In this document: in pieces, positions 33,729 to 42,611 of the stretch
Position numbering within the stretch: position 1 is the first letter of the stretch
How the letters are laid out: every line of letters begins with the position of its first letter
Origin: Flavivirga spongiicola
Lineage (GTDB): Bacteria > Bacteroidota > Bacteroidia > Flavobacteriales > Flavobacteriaceae
Length of the DNA: 64,000 nucleotides
Assembly (NCBI RefSeq): GCF_030540825.1
Contig: NZ_JAUOEO010000001.1
Span: 2,453,001-2,517,000 of the forward strand
Direction of reading: 5' to 3'
Notes under the pieces: model-generated
Database searches by the model: none
The model's input: only the letters and a program-made list of their open reading frames with translations
What the model was told of the DNA's origin: nothing
Position numbers and translations under genes: made by a program

Positions 33729-35504
33729 ATGAGATGTATTCATATTTTATTCATATTAATAAGTACAACGATGTTTTCTCAAAACGATATTCTTGCGAAA
33801 GAATATTTCAAAAAGGGAGACTTTCAAAAAGCATTGTATGAATATAAAAAGTTATATGCCAAATCGCCTTCTAATATTAATTACATCAATGAGATTGTAA
33901 ACACTCATCAGCAATTAGAACAATATGATGAAGTAGAAACGTTTCTTTTAAAATTAATGGAGAGAATTAATTATCCCTCCTTTTTAGTAGAATTGGGTTA
34001 TAATTATCAACTTAAAAACGATTTGGAAAATGCTACAATTAATTACAATAAAGCTATAGCAACTATAGATGCCCGAGCTAGCAATGTGTTTGCTGTTGCC
34101 AGAAGTTTTCAAGGACACACACTCTTAAACGAAGCAGTTGTATCTTATGAAAAAGCGATGTTGATAAACCCAGATTTTAATTTTAATCTGCAATTAGCCA
34201 AAATATATGGGGAGCAAGGAAACATAGAAAAAATGTTTACTAGCTATATTCATTTTGCAGAATCTAACCCGCTTAGTTTAAATAATATTAAAAGGGCGAT
34301 TAGCGAATTTATAAGTGAGAATAGTGCTAATGAAAACAATATAATATTTCGAAAAGTTTTACTCAAGAAAAATCAACAAGCCCCTAATTTGCTTTGGAAT
34401 GAAATGTTAAGTTGGTTGTTCATTCAGCAAAAAGATTTTAATAAAGCATTCATTCAAGAAAAAGCAATTTTTAATCGACAGCCGGATAATTTAGGTCGCA
34501 TTGAAGAGTTGGCATTAATAGCCTCTAACGAGAACGAAAATGAAGTTGCTAAGGCTATTTTTACATACATCATTGAAACCGCACAAGATTCGGACACCAA
34601 ACTAAAGGCACATTATAATTTAATTCGATTAGAGACAAAAGAAAGTTTAAAAGAGAATTATGCTAGTATTAATGCTAAATATTTAGCGCTGTTTAAGGAG
34701 TTTGGCACATTTTCACAGACCTTAAAACTGCAAATAGCCTATGCTCATTTTTTGGCATTCTATATGAATGAAACCAATAAAGCAACCACATTTTTAGAAA
34801 ACACATTAAAATTACCTCTAACGAAATTACAGAAAGCAGAGGTGAAATTAGAGCTGGGTGATATTTTGGTACTACAAGAAAAGTTTAATAAAGCTTTACT
34901 TTATTATACACAAATTCAACGTAATTTGAAAAATAGTACTATTTCGCAAGAGGCACGTTATAAAGTAGCAAAAACAAGTTATTATAAGGGTGATTTTAAA
35001 TGGGCAGAGTCGCAGCTTAAAATTTTAAAGGCTTCTACCTCGCAACTTATTGCCAATGATGCACTAGATTTAAAACTACTTATTTCTGATAATAAATATG
35101 AAGACTCTTTACAAACAGCTTTAAAACTTTATGCCAAAGCAGATTTGCTTGCTTTTCAAAATAGAAATGAAGCATCTATACTATTGTTAAATAAGATTTT
35201 AAATGAACATAAAACCGAACCCATAATAGCTCAAACTTTATATAAGCAAGCCCAATTGTTTGAAGTTAAAAAGCAGTATGAAAAAGCAGAAACCAACTAT
35301 GAGGCTATTATTGCTAATTATAGAGATGGTATTTTGATAGATGATGCTTATTTTAAGTTAGCTGAGATCTATGAAAAACAACTGAATCTACCAGAAAAAG
35401 CTAAAGCGTTATATGAGTTAATTATCTTTAACCATGCCGATAGTATTTATTTTGTAGATGCCAGAAAACGATATAGAGCACTACGTGGTGATGCTATTAA
35501 TTAG
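33729..35504 (+). CDS. Secreted or periplasmic TPR protein
   Basis: The 591-residue protein has a signal peptide (MRCIHILFILISTTMFSQ) followed by many TPR units spread over its length: LAKEYFKKGDFQKALYEYKK at the N-terminus, VELGYNYQLKNDLENATINY near 93, KAEVKLELGDILVLQEKFNK near 385, and a C-terminal trio ending PEKAKALYELIIFNHADSIY. It has no enzymatic motif. Flavobacteria keep a homologue near serS, so it is likely a conserved envelope scaffold of unknown partner. Confidence 0.75.
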   Translation: MRCIHILFILISTTMFSQNDILAKEYFKKGDFQKALYEYKKLYAKSPSNINYINEIVNTHQQLEQYDEVETFLLKLMERINYPSFLVELGYNYQLKNDLENATINYNKAIATIDARASNVFAVARSFQGHTLLNEAVVSYEKAMLINPDFNFNLQLAKIYGEQGNIEKMFTSYIHFAESNPLSLNNIKRAISEFISENSANENNIIFRKVLLKKNQQAPNLLWNEMLSWLFIQQKDFNKAFIQEKAIFNRQPDNLGRIEELALIASNENENEVAKAIFTYIIETAQDSDTKLKAHYNLIRLETKESLKENYASINAKYLALFKEFGTFSQTLKLQIAYAHFLAFYMNETNKATTFLENTLKLPLTKLQKAEVKLELGDILVLQEKFNKALLYYTQIQRNLKNSTISQEARYKVAKTSYYKGDFKWAESQLKILKASTSQLIANDALDLKLLISDNKYEDSLQTALKLYAKADLLAFQNRNEASILLLNKILNEHKTEPIIAQTLYKQAQLFEVKKQYEKAETNYEAIIANYRDGILIDDAYFKLAEIYEKQLNLPEKAKALYELIIFNHADSIYFVDARKRYRALRGDAIN

Positions 35505-35513
35505 ACGTTAGAT

Positions 35514-36026
35514 ATGATAATAGCAGAAACTAAACGCTTACTTATTTCAGAATTCACAATAGAAGATGCACCATTTTTTTTAGAACTGACGAATGCACCT
35601 AATTCGATTAAATATATTGGTGATAAAAAACTAAAAAGTGTTGAAGATGCAGAAAAATATCTGATAAACAAGACTATTAAAAGTTATAATGATTTCAACT
35701 TTGGATTTTATAAACTTGAGTTAAAAGGAGAAAAAAACAGACCCATTGGCACTTGTGGACTTGCAAAAAGAGAAGAGCTAGATGATGTAGATATTGGATT
35801 TGCTTTTCTTCCAGAGTATGAAGGCAAAGGTTTTGGTTCTGAAGCTTCCATAAGGATCATGACTTTAGCAAAAGAAACCTTTAAACTGAATAAACTTATA
35901 GCTATAACAGTTCCATATAATAAAAATTCAATGAAGCTATTAGAAAAGTTAGGTTTTGCTTGTGAAAAAAGAATAAAACCCTTTGAAGATGATGAAGAAC
36001 TCCTGTTATTTGCAAAAAAATTGTAA
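35514..36026 (+). CDS. GNAT-family N-acetyltransferase (RimJ/RimL type)
   Basis: The 170-residue protein starts IIAETKRLLISEFTIEDAPF, the usual entry of the RimJ/RimL-like acetyltransferases, and has the acetyl-CoA loop region DIGFAFLPEYEGKGFGSEAS near 97-116 and N-x-x-S-M-K-L-L-E-K-L-G-F near 142-154. The substrate is unknown; most such enzymes act on small molecules or N-terminal amino groups. It starts nine bases after the TPR gene and is followed two bases later by a DUF4286 gene. Confidence 0.85.
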   Translation: MIIAETKRLLISEFTIEDAPFFLELTNAPNSIKYIGDKKLKSVEDAEKYLINKTIKSYNDFNFGFYKLELKGEKNRPIGTCGLAKREELDDVDIGFAFLPEYEGKGFGSEASIRIMTLAKETFKLNKLIAITVPYNKNSMKLLEKLGFACEKRIKPFEDDEELLLFAKKL

Positions 36027-36028
36027 AA

Positions 36029-36352
36029 ATGATTATATACAACGTAACCGCAAATATAGATGAATCCATTCATGAAGAATGGTTAACTTGGATAAAAGAA
36101 CATATTCCGCAAGTATTGGCTACAGGAAAATTTGAAAAGGCAACACTCACTAAAGTTTTGGTAGAAGAAGATATGGGCGGCGTCACATATTCTGTTCAAT
36201 ATAGGTCATATTCACGAGAAGCCTTAGATGCCTATTATAAAGAAGATGCCGAAAAATTAAGGATAGAAGGCATGAAAAAATTTGCAGACAAGATGCTAGC
36301 CTTTAGAACAGAACTTGAAATTATTGACGAATATACTGTAAGCTTTAAATAG
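36029..36352 (+). CDS. DUF4286 family protein
   Basis: This 107-residue soluble protein matches DUF4286: MIIYNVTANIDESIHEEWLT, W-I-K-E-H-I-P-x-V-L-x-T-G-x-F, then YSVQYRSYSREALDAYYK and a C-terminal F-R-T-E-L-E-I-I. It has a ferredoxin-like alpha/beta pattern and no known activity. The placement just before rsmA is common in flavobacteria. Confidence 0.85.
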   Translation: MIIYNVTANIDESIHEEWLTWIKEHIPQVLATGKFEKATLTKVLVEEDMGGVTYSVQYRSYSREALDAYYKEDAEKLRIEGMKKFADKMLAFRTELEIIDEYTVSFK

Positions 36353-36358
36353 CTTATT

Positions 36359-36378
36359 ATTCCTGTGAAAACAGGAAT
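36359..36378. repeat. ATTCCTG-type palindromic repeat
   Basis: ATTCCTGT-GAAA-ACAGGAAT is a perfect 8-bp-arm dyad. Related dyads occur at 44904-44924 and 47188-47205. It follows the DUF4286 stop and may also end that transcript. Confidence 0.6.
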
Positions 36379-36393
36379 CCATTATATATAACT

Positions 36394-36401
36394 TACTTTT
36401 G
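36394..36401 (+). promoter_or_regulatory. -7 promoter element of rsmA
   Basis: TACTTTTG fits TAnnTTTG and lies 21 bases before the GTG start of rsmA. No TTG is seen at -33. Confidence 0.45.
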
Positions 36402-36422
36402 TATTCAAAACATCCGTGATTC

Positions 36423-37217
36423 GTGGCATATAATCCAAACCAACATCAGGTAAAAGCAAAAAAGTATTTAGGACAGCATTTTTTAAATGATGAATCTGTT
36501 GCACAAAAAATTGCCGATACACTTACCTTAAAAAACTATAAAAATGTTTTAGAGATTGGTCCGGGAATGGGTGTGTTAACGAAGTATTTGCTAAAAAAGG
36601 ATATCACAACTTATGTGATAGAAATTGATACAGAGTCGGTGGAATATTTACAAGCCAACTACTTAAATCTAGCCCCAAGAATCATAGAAAAAGATTTTTT
36701 AAAGTATGATTTAAATAGTGTTTTTAATCAAGAACCATTCGCCATTATAGGAAATTTCCCGTATAATATTTCAACGCAAATAGTTTTTAAAACTTTAGAA
36801 ATGCGTGACCAAATTCCAGAATTTTCCGGGATGTTTCAAAAAGAAGTTGCACTACGTATTTGTTCTAAAGAAGGAAGTAAAGTTTATGGAATTCTATCAG
36901 TTTTAGCCCAAGCGTATTATGATGCGGAATATTTATTTACCGTACCACCAGATGTTTTTAATCCGCCACCAAAAGTAGAATCAGGCGTATTACGACTCAT
37001 CAGAAAAAAAGATTATACATTACCTTGTGACGATGCATTGTTTTTTAAAGTAGTAAAAACTGCGTTTCAACAGCGCAGAAAAACACTTCGTAACAGTTTA
37101 AAAACATTCAATCTATCAGATAATTTAAAAGCAAATGTTATATTTGGCAAACGTCCAGAACAATTAGCTGTTCAGGAGTTTATAGAACTCACACAGCTCA
37201 TTGAAAAAGACATATAA
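36423..37217 (+). CDS. rsmA: 16S rRNA dimethyladenosine transferase (KsgA)
   Basis: The enzyme dimethylates two adenines near the 3' end of 16S rRNA. The 264-residue product starts at GTG 36423 (reading [20 protein letters not shown]); no in-frame ATG is available nearby. Visible motifs are [10 protein letters not shown], the SAM loop [12 protein letters not shown] near 41-52, the catalytic NFPYNIS near 113-119, and the C-terminal [10 protein letters not shown]. Its end overlaps the mgtE start by 17 bases. Confidence 0.95.
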   Translation: MAYNPNQHQVKAKKYLGQHFLNDESVAQKIADTLTLKNYKNVLEIGPGMGVLTKYLLKKDITTYVIEIDTESVEYLQANYLNLAPRIIEKDFLKYDLNSVFNQEPFAIIGNFPYNISTQIVFKTLEMRDQIPEFSGMFQKEVALRICSKEGSKVYGILSVLAQAYYDAEYLFTVPPDVFNPPPKVESGVLRLIRKKDYTLPCDDALFFKVVKTAFQQRRKTLRNSLKTFNLSDNLKANVIFGKRPEQLAVQEFIELTQLIEKDI

Positions 37218-38601
37218 ATTCAACCATTTGTCTGAAGAATTAGAAAACATACCATTTGAATTAACACAAGATTTAATCAATCAGGTTGAAAGTCTCATCA
37301 AAATAAACGATGGTAAGGCACTACAGAAGCTTTTAAAAGATTTTCACTATGCTGATATTGCTGAAATTTTAGATGAACTAAATCTAGAACGGTCCATCTA
37401 TGTGATTAAATTATTGGATTCGGAGACGACTTCAGACGTCTTAATGGAACTGGATGAAGACAATAGAGAGAAGGTATTAAAAAACCTTTCTGCTAAGGAA
37501 ATTGCTGAAGAGATTGAAGAATTAGACACTGATGATGCAACAGATATTATTTCGGAATTACCGGAAGAACGTCAACAGGAAGTCATTTCGAAAATTGAAG
37601 ATGAAGCCCATAAAGCAGAAATTACAGAACTTCTAAAGTATGACGAAGATACTGCGGGGGGGCTTATGGCTAAAGAGCTTGTAAAGGTTTATGAAACATG
37701 GACAGTTGCTGGCTGTATGCGACGCATTAGAGGGCAAGCTAAAGAAGTTACACGTGTGCATTCAATTTACGTTGTAGATAAACAGGAACGTCTTATTGGA
37801 CGCTTATCTCTTAAAGATTTAATCGTAGCTAAAAGTGACCAAAAAATAGCAGATATAGCAAAAGAAAATGTAGATTTTGTTAATGTAAAAGAAGATGTTG
37901 AAGAGGTGGCAAAAGTTATGGCTAAATATGATTTAGAAGCCATTCCAGTAGTTGATGAAAAGCAAACATTGTTAGGGAGAATAACTATTGATGATATAGT
38001 TGATGTATTAAAGGAAGAAGCCGAGAAGGATTATCAATTAGCAGCAGGTATTACGGGTGATGTAGATTCAGATGACAGTATCATTGAACTTACTAGAGCA
38101 CGATTACCCTGGTTATTTTTAGGTTTAGTAGGAGGCATTGGAGCTTTTTTAATTATGGAAGGTTTCGAAAGCCTTTTTACTGGTAAAGCAGTTATACTAT
38201 TCTTTTTTACACCTCTTATAGCAGCAATGGCAGGAAACGTAGGGGTGCAATCTAGTGCAATTATAGTACAAGGTTTGGCAAATAATGATGTTCGAGGTAG
38301 TGTGAATAGTCGTTTAATTAAAGAAATGTTGCTTGCAGCCTTAAATGGCGTTATTCTAGCCTTATTTTTATTCTTATTTGTATGGGCTGTTAAAGGTGAA
38401 GTAAACACAGCTTTCGCTATTTCTGTATCGCTAGTGGCTGTCATTATTGTTGCGGGGCTTATAGGTACTTTTGTGCCGTTATTTTTAAACAAACGTGGCA
38501 TTGACCCAGCAATAGCAACTGGACCATTTATTACTACAAGTAATGATATTTTAGGAATCCTACTCTATTTTTGGATAGCAAAAATGATTTTAGGTATATA
38601 G
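37201..38601 (+). CDS. mgtE: Magnesium transporter MgtE
   Basis: The 466-residue inner-membrane Mg2+ channel has the MgtE N domain (about 15-135; [30 protein letters not shown]), paired CBS domains (about 140-265; [54 protein letters not shown]), and five membrane helices (about 300-465) with [17 protein letters not shown]. Mg2+ binding by the cytoplasmic domains gates the channel in known members. The TTG at 37201 overlaps rsmA; the in-frame TTG at 37228 is another possible start. The rsmA-mgtE pair is conserved in flavobacteria. Confidence 0.95.
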   Translation: MKKTYKFNHLSEELENIPFELTQDLINQVESLIKINDGKALQKLLKDFHYADIAEILDELNLERSIYVIKLLDSETTSDVLMELDEDNREKVLKNLSAKEIAEEIEELDTDDATDIISELPEERQQEVISKIEDEAHKAEITELLKYDEDTAGGLMAKELVKVYETWTVAGCMRRIRGQAKEVTRVHSIYVVDKQERLIGRLSLKDLIVAKSDQKIADIAKENVDFVNVKEDVEEVAKVMAKYDLEAIPVVDEKQTLLGRITIDDIVDVLKEEAEKDYQLAAGITGDVDSDDSIIELTRARLPWLFLGLVGGIGAFLIMEGFESLFTGKAVILFFFTPLIAAMAGNVGVQSSAIIVQGLANNDVRGSVNSRLIKEMLLAALNGVILALFLFLFVWAVKGEVNTAFAISVSLVAVIIVAGLIGTFVPLFLNKRGIDPAIATGPFITTSNDILGILLYFWIAKMILGI

Positions 38602-38608
38602 TTTTAGG

Positions 38609-38692
38609 GTTTTACCGCAAGGGACGGGCTTTCTCTACTCGCTTTTCCTATGCCAAGAACTCAAACATATTGATCAATCCCTAACGTAAAAC
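38609..38692. repeat. Imperfect inverted repeat in the mgtE-cupin gap
   Basis: GTTTTACCGCAAGGGA (38609-38624) is matched by TCCCTAACGTAAAAC (38678-38692) on the other strand with a few mismatches. The gap contains no other signal. Confidence 0.4.
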
Positions 38693-38708
38693 TTCGTAAT
38701 TTTACAAT

Positions 38709-39074
38709 ATGCAAGCAATAAATATCAAAAACAAGTTTTCAAAATTTAATAAAAACTGGCATCCGCATCAAATTGCTGTGGTAGACAATATGCAAGTTAT
38801 TTTAGCAAAAATAAAAGGTGAATTTGTATGGCATAGTCATGAGGATGAAGATGAGTTATTTCAAGTGGTGAAAGGCACTTTGTATATGCAATTTCGTGAC
38901 AGAACAGAAATAGTTAACGAAGGCGAAATTATAGTCGTACCAAAAGGTGTTGAACATAATCCACAGACAAAAAATGGAGAAGAAGTACATGTATTACTTT
39001 TCGAAAAGCTATCTACAGCACATACGGGAAATGTAAAGCACGAAAAAACACAAACCCATTACCCGAAAATTTGA
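38709..39074 (+). CDS. Cupin domain protein
   Basis: The 121-residue single-domain cupin has both conserved motifs: FVWHSHEDEDELFQVVKG (metal ligands two His and Glu) and IIVVPKGVEHNPQTK (third His). Proteins with this exact layout are common in flavobacteria and have no established substrate; a small-molecule binding or isomerase/dioxygenase role is possible. It is likely a single-gene transcript. Confidence 0.85.
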   Translation: MQAINIKNKFSKFNKNWHPHQIAVVDNMQVILAKIKGEFVWHSHEDEDELFQVVKGTLYMQFRDRTEIVNEGEIIVVPKGVEHNPQTKNGEEVHVLLFEKLSTAHTGNVKHEKTQTHYPKI

Positions 39075-39079
39075 CTTTT

Positions 39080-39161
39080 GTCATGCTGAACTTGTTTAGT
39101 TCATATCATTTTTAAATTTATATTTAGGTATTCATGAATCTTCGATTTCAGCATCTCATGG
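39080..39161. repeat. Split REP-like palindrome
   Basis: GTCATGCTGAACTTGTTT at the left end and TTTCAGCATCTCATGG at the right end are the halves of a palindrome type frequent between flavobacterial genes (TGCTGAA/TTCAGCA). Here about 48 bases separate the halves. It fills much of the 137-base gap before the dehydrogenase gene. Confidence 0.5.
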
Positions 39162-39211
39162 TTTTTTTGAATAATAAATCAATTAAACATTTACTTTTTA
39201 TAAGCTATTAA

Positions 39212-40168
39212 ATGAAAGTACTTCACTTAGATACCAATCACGAATTATTAATCAACCAACTTAATGATCTAGGCTTTACCAATCACGAAGATTACACATC
39301 ATCAAAGGAAGCTATTGAAGCTAAAATTAAGGGTTATGATGGCATTGTGTTGCGAAGTCGTTTTACTATCGACAAACAATTTTTAGATGCTGCAACAAAT
39401 CTTAAGTTTATAGGTCGTGTAGGAGCAGGATTAGAAAACATAGATTGCGACTATGCCGAAAAAAAAGGAATCACTTTAATCGCAGCACCTGAAGGAAATA
39501 GAAATGCTGTTGGAGAACATGCATTAGGCATGCTCTTATCATTATTTAATAAACTCAATAAAGCGGACTTAGAAGTTAGGCAAGGCAAATGGTTACGTGA
39601 AGATAACCGAGGGGTAGAACTCGATGGAAGAACCGTTGGAATTATTGGATATGGAAACATGGGAAAAGCTTTTTCCAAAAAGCTGTGTGGTTTTGATGTT
39701 GAGGTGCTTTGTTACGATATTAAAGAGCATGTAGGAGACATTAATGCAAAACAAGTGTCATTAACAGAGTTTCAAGAAAAAGTAGACATAGTAAGCTTAC
39801 ACACGCCGCAAACCCCTTTAACTTTAAATATGATTGATGAAACATTTATCAATCAATTTAAAAAACCATTTTGGTTTATAAATACGGCACGAGGTAAAAG
39901 TGTGGTGACAAAAGATCTGGTTTCATCTCTAAAATCCAAGAAAGTATTAGGCGCTGGGCTCGATGTTTTGGAATACGAAAAGGCATCGTTCGAAAACTTA
40001 TTTAAAAAGGATGCCACATCTGGCGCTATAGAGATGCCGGAAGCTTTTCAATATTTAATTGATTCACAAAATGTTATTTTATCACCTCACGTTGCAGGCT
40101 GGACTATTGAAAGCAAAGAGAAATTGGCCCAAACCATAGTAGATAAAATAAAAGTAAAATTTTGCTAA
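39212..40168 (+). CDS. D-isomer-specific 2-hydroxyacid dehydrogenase
   Basis: The 318-residue NAD-dependent enzyme has the substrate-domain features VLRSRFTIDK and RVGAGLENIDCDYAEKKG, the Rossmann loop GIIGYGNMGKAF near 149-160, INTARGKSVV, GAGLDVLEYE, and the terminal catalytic HVAGWT; these include the Arg/Glu/His triad of the family. Closest in style to SerA-like phosphoglycerate dehydrogenases, but it lacks the ACT domain, so the substrate is uncertain. Confidence 0.85.
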   Translation: MKVLHLDTNHELLINQLNDLGFTNHEDYTSSKEAIEAKIKGYDGIVLRSRFTIDKQFLDAATNLKFIGRVGAGLENIDCDYAEKKGITLIAAPEGNRNAVGEHALGMLLSLFNKLNKADLEVRQGKWLREDNRGVELDGRTVGIIGYGNMGKAFSKKLCGFDVEVLCYDIKEHVGDINAKQVSLTEFQEKVDIVSLHTPQTPLTLNMIDETFINQFKKPFWFINTARGKSVVTKDLVSSLKSKKVLGAGLDVLEYEKASFENLFKKDATSGAIEMPEAFQYLIDSQNVILSPHVAGWTIESKEKLAQTIVDKIKVKFC

Positions 40169-40233
40169 ATTTAACGAGTTAGATTTAAAAAATACTCATA
40201 ATTAAGTTACTTGTATCAATGGATAACTTATAC

Positions 40234-40320
40234 GTCACCTTGAGCGCAGTCGAAAGGTCTTTAAAATCTATAAGCTTAAATAGATTTCGACTTTAGTTTA
40301 TACTGAGTGGAGTCGAAGTA
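40234..40320. repeat. REP-like inverted repeat
   Basis: GTCACCTTGAGCGCAGTCGA at 40234 and ACTGAGTGGAGTCGAAGTA at 40302 are two related repeats, with ATTTCGACTTTAGT between that pairs with GTCGAA-containing parts. This is the kind of TGAGCGCAGTCGAA repeat scattered in flavobacterial intergenic DNA. It occupies the centre of the 233-base gap between the dehydrogenase and the LuxR gene. Confidence 0.55.
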
Positions 40321-40364
40321 TGCAACCTGACACCCAACCTAAATTAATAACTATCAAAAAATCA

Positions 40365-40397
40365 TTGCTCTAGTATTAGTTTAACTTACTAAATTTA
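40365..40397 (+). promoter_or_regulatory. Promoter of the membrane-anchored LuxR-type gene
   Basis: TTG (40365-40367), 22 bases, TAAATTTA (40390-40397; one mismatch). The ATG is only four bases further, at 40402, so the transcript would have no or almost no leader. Confidence 0.5.
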
Positions 40398-40401
40398 GCA
40401 T

Positions 40402-40812
40402 ATGAAAAAAACTATTTTAGTTTTTACACTTTTAATTGTTGCACTCTATACCCTTTTTAGAATTAGCAAATACTCGTTGCTTGTTGGAGGAACCTCTATG
40501 GAGTTTATTATTACTGCTATTGCCATCGTGTTTTTTATTGTTGGTATTTATATTAATAAAAAGAGTCTTCATAAACCACGCAACATTTCCAAGGAAATCG
40601 ATCGCCAAAAAATTAAAGGACTAGAGATCACTTCTCGTGAATATGAAGTACTTCAAGCTATTTCAGAAGGTCTATCTAATAAAGAAATTGCTGAAAAATT
40701 ATTCTTATCGGAAAGCACGATAAAAACCCACGTTTCTAATTTATTAGTAAAACTTAATGCAAAAAGACGAACACAGGCTGTTCAAATTGCAAAAGACCAT
40801 AATATTTTATAG
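40402..40812 (+). CDS. Membrane-anchored LuxR-type HTH regulator
   Basis: The 136-residue protein has two N-terminal membrane helices (about 4-18 and 34-52) followed by a linker and a LuxR/GerE DNA-binding domain: EITSREYEVLQAISEGLSNK then EIAEKLFLSESTIKTHVSNL and VKLNAKRRTQAVQ. There is no receiver domain, so it is not a classic response regulator. A DNA-binding domain tethered to the membrane suggests signal input through the helices or release by proteolysis; both are inference. Flavobacteria often keep it close to DUF4199 genes, as here. Confidence 0.85.
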   Translation: MKKTILVFTLLIVALYTLFRISKYSLLVGGTSMEFIITAIAIVFFIVGIYINKKSLHKPRNISKEIDRQKIKGLEITSREYEVLQAISEGLSNKEIAEKLFLSESTIKTHVSNLLVKLNAKRRTQAVQIAKDHNIL

Positions 40813-40887
40813 CTTTAAAACAAAAGTAGAAGGTATTTGGTACTTTAGTATGAAGTCGGTTTTAGCTATTAAAAGTAGTTTTATCCC

Positions 40888-41049
40888 TGAACTCATTTAG
40901 TGTTTTTTGATTGAGGCGAAAAATAGAAATTTTACTTCAAGATGAAAGCTTTTTTGCACTACATAGCATCGTTACGTAGTAGTAAAAAGGTGAAATGTTG
41001 AAGTAAAAGAGCATTTTGCAGACGATTATAAAGATTTTAAATGAGTTCA
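40888..41049. repeat. 162-bp element with perfect 12-bp terminal inverted repeats
   Basis: The element starts TGAACTCATTTA (40888-40899) and ends TAAATGAGTTCA (41038-41049), exact complements. Inside, TTTTACTTCAAGATGAAAGC and its partner GTGAAATGTTGAAGTAAAA form a second long imperfect stem around ACTACATAGC/GTTACGTAGT. It has no coding capacity and resembles a MITE or a structured mobile repeat. It separates the LuxR gene from the VOC gene. Confidence 0.7.
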
Positions 41050-41072
41050 TAACTCATTAAAAAATAAGCAAT

Positions 41073-41444
41073 ATGACATTAGGAGCATTTTCGATAAGTT
41101 TAAGCGTTAAAAACATTAACGTTTCGAAAGTATTTTATGAAAATCTAGGTTTTAAGGTTTTCGCAGGCGATATAGAAAGAAATTATCTCATTATGAAAAA
41201 TGGAAACGCCTTAATAGGACTTTTTCAAGGGATGTTTGAGAATAATATTTTAACCTTCAATCCTGGTTGGGATGAAAACGCAAATAAATTAGATGCTTTT
41301 ACAGATGTTCGGGATATTCAAAAGCATTTAAAAAATAAAGAAGTCAAACTTGAAAACGAAGCAGACGAGAGTTCTGTCGGTCCGGCAAGCATCGTTTTAA
41401 AAGACCCCGATGGCAATGCCATTCTTATCGATCAACACGTTTAA
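41073..41444 (+). CDS. VOC-family (glyoxalase-like) protein
   Basis: The 123-residue protein shows the paired beta-alpha-beta-beta-beta modules of the vicinal oxygen chelate fold: FSISLSVKNINVSKVFYENL then GFKVF near the N-terminus and SIVLKDPDGNAILIDQH at the C-terminus. Usual metal ligands are only partly recognisable, so activity is uncertain. It may be a small-molecule binder or resistance-type protein. Confidence 0.8.
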   Translation: MTLGAFSISLSVKNINVSKVFYENLGFKVFAGDIERNYLIMKNGNALIGLFQGMFENNILTFNPGWDENANKLDAFTDVRDIQKHLKNKEVKLENEADESSVGPASIVLKDPDGNAILIDQHV

Positions 41445-41448
41445 TACA

Positions 41449-41610
41449 ATACCATTTATCCTTTGAATTTACCGTAATAAAATGTTCTTTTTTAACCTTA
41501 GTTTCAGAATAAAAATAAACCGTAGCTCTGCTATGCTTGATTTTTCTTCTGAAACTAAAGCAAAAAAATCTTAATTTTATTTTCCGTTAAATTCGAATAA
41601 CAAATGGTAT
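41449..41610. repeat. ATACCATTT-ended palindromic intergenic element, copy 2
   Basis: It begins ATACCATTTATCCTTTGAA and ends with the inverse AAATGGTAT. The inner ACCGTAGCTCTGCTATGCTT parallels ACCGTAG...CTATGCTT of copy 1 (31631-31815). It lies between the VOC and DUF4199 genes and contains no frame. Confidence 0.7.
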
Positions 41611-41622
41611 AATATAGAAATT

Positions 41623-42132
41623 ATGCAAGGCACAATTAAAAAGTTTGGTGGTTACGCAGCCTTAGTTGGAGGACTCATCTTTATTGGAGGACACTTTTTG
41701 GATTGGAATGTTGATTTTGGAACTTTAGAAATTCTTGGTTATGCATCTATTTTTGCATCACTATCTTTTGTGTTCTTTGGAATAAAACATTTTAGGGACC
41801 AAATAAATAATGGAGTGATATCATTTAAAAAAGCCTTATTTATTGGTTTGGCAATTTCAGCAATTTCAGGTATTGTGATAGGACTTTTGGATGTTGTTTA
41901 TGTTACCATGATAAATCCGGATTTTGTTGTTGAATATAAAGTATATGCTTTAGAAGGTATGAAGAATACCTTGTCGGCAACTGAATTTGAATTAGAGAAA
42001 GCAACATTGGAAGAACAAATGAAATTATTTGAAAGCCCAGTATTTGCCGGATTAATTATGTTCACAATAGTATTCGCCATTGGAATAATTGTATCTTTAT
42101 TATCATCCTTAATTTTACAGCGTAAAAACTAA
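41623..42132 (+). CDS. DUF4199 family membrane protein
   Basis: The 169-residue protein has four membrane helices (about 10-25, 37-52, 66-92 and 139-163) and a helical periplasmic loop between the third and fourth, the DUF4199 layout: F-G-G-Y-A-A-L, G-V-I-S-F-K-K-A-L-F-I-G-L-A-I-S. The family is specific to Bacteroidota and of unknown function. It starts within 13 bases of the palindromic repeat and is followed four bases later by a DUF1801 gene. Confidence 0.8.
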   Translation: MQGTIKKFGGYAALVGGLIFIGGHFLDWNVDFGTLEILGYASIFASLSFVFFGIKHFRDQINNGVISFKKALFIGLAISAISGIVIGLLDVVYVTMINPDFVVEYKVYALEGMKNTLSATEFELEKATLEEQMKLFESPVFAGLIMFTIVFAIGIIVSLLSSLILQRKN

Positions 42133-42136
42133 TATT

Positions 42137-42598
42137 ATGCAATCAAAAGCTACCTCACCACAACAGTATTTAGATGAATTACCAGAAGACAGAAAGGAGC
42201 CAATTCATAAATTAAGGCAGCAAATTTTAGATAATCTACCAGAAGGTATCGAAGAACAGATGAATTACGGCATGTTAGGTTATGTTATACCGCATGCTGT
42301 CTATCCGGATGGCTATCATTGTGACCCGAAATTACCTTTGCCGTTTATGAATTTGGCTTCTCAAAAGAATTTTGTAGCTGTATATAGTATGGTGCTTTAT
42401 GCTAAAAAAGAAGTTATGGATTGGTTTACTTCAGAATACACTAAGCAGTGTAAGTATAAGTTAGATATGGGGAAAAGTTGTATTCGCTTTAAAAGAATGC
42501 ATGATATTCCTTTTGAATTAATAGGAGAGCTTGCCTCAAAGGTTAGTGCAGATGAGTGGATCGATATTTATGAAAAAGCTGTAAAAAATAGAAAGTAA
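42137..42598 (+). CDS. DUF1801 family protein
   Basis: The 153-residue soluble protein fits DUF1801: YLDELPEDRKEPIHKLRQQI, then EEQMNYGMLGYVIP, PLPFMNLASQKNFVAVYSM and CIRFKRMHDIPFELIGEL. The fold is a YdhG/YjbR-like small alpha/beta domain, possibly iron-chaperone related in other bacteria, but activity is unproven. Probably co-transcribed with DUF4199 and the following VOC gene. Confidence 0.85.
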   Translation: MQSKATSPQQYLDELPEDRKEPIHKLRQQILDNLPEGIEEQMNYGMLGYVIPHAVYPDGYHCDPKLPLPFMNLASQKNFVAVYSMVLYAKKEVMDWFTSEYTKQCKYKLDMGKSCIRFKRMHDIPFELIGELASKVSADEWIDIYEKAVKNRK

Positions 42599-42611
42599 TA
42601 AAAGGTAAGTG

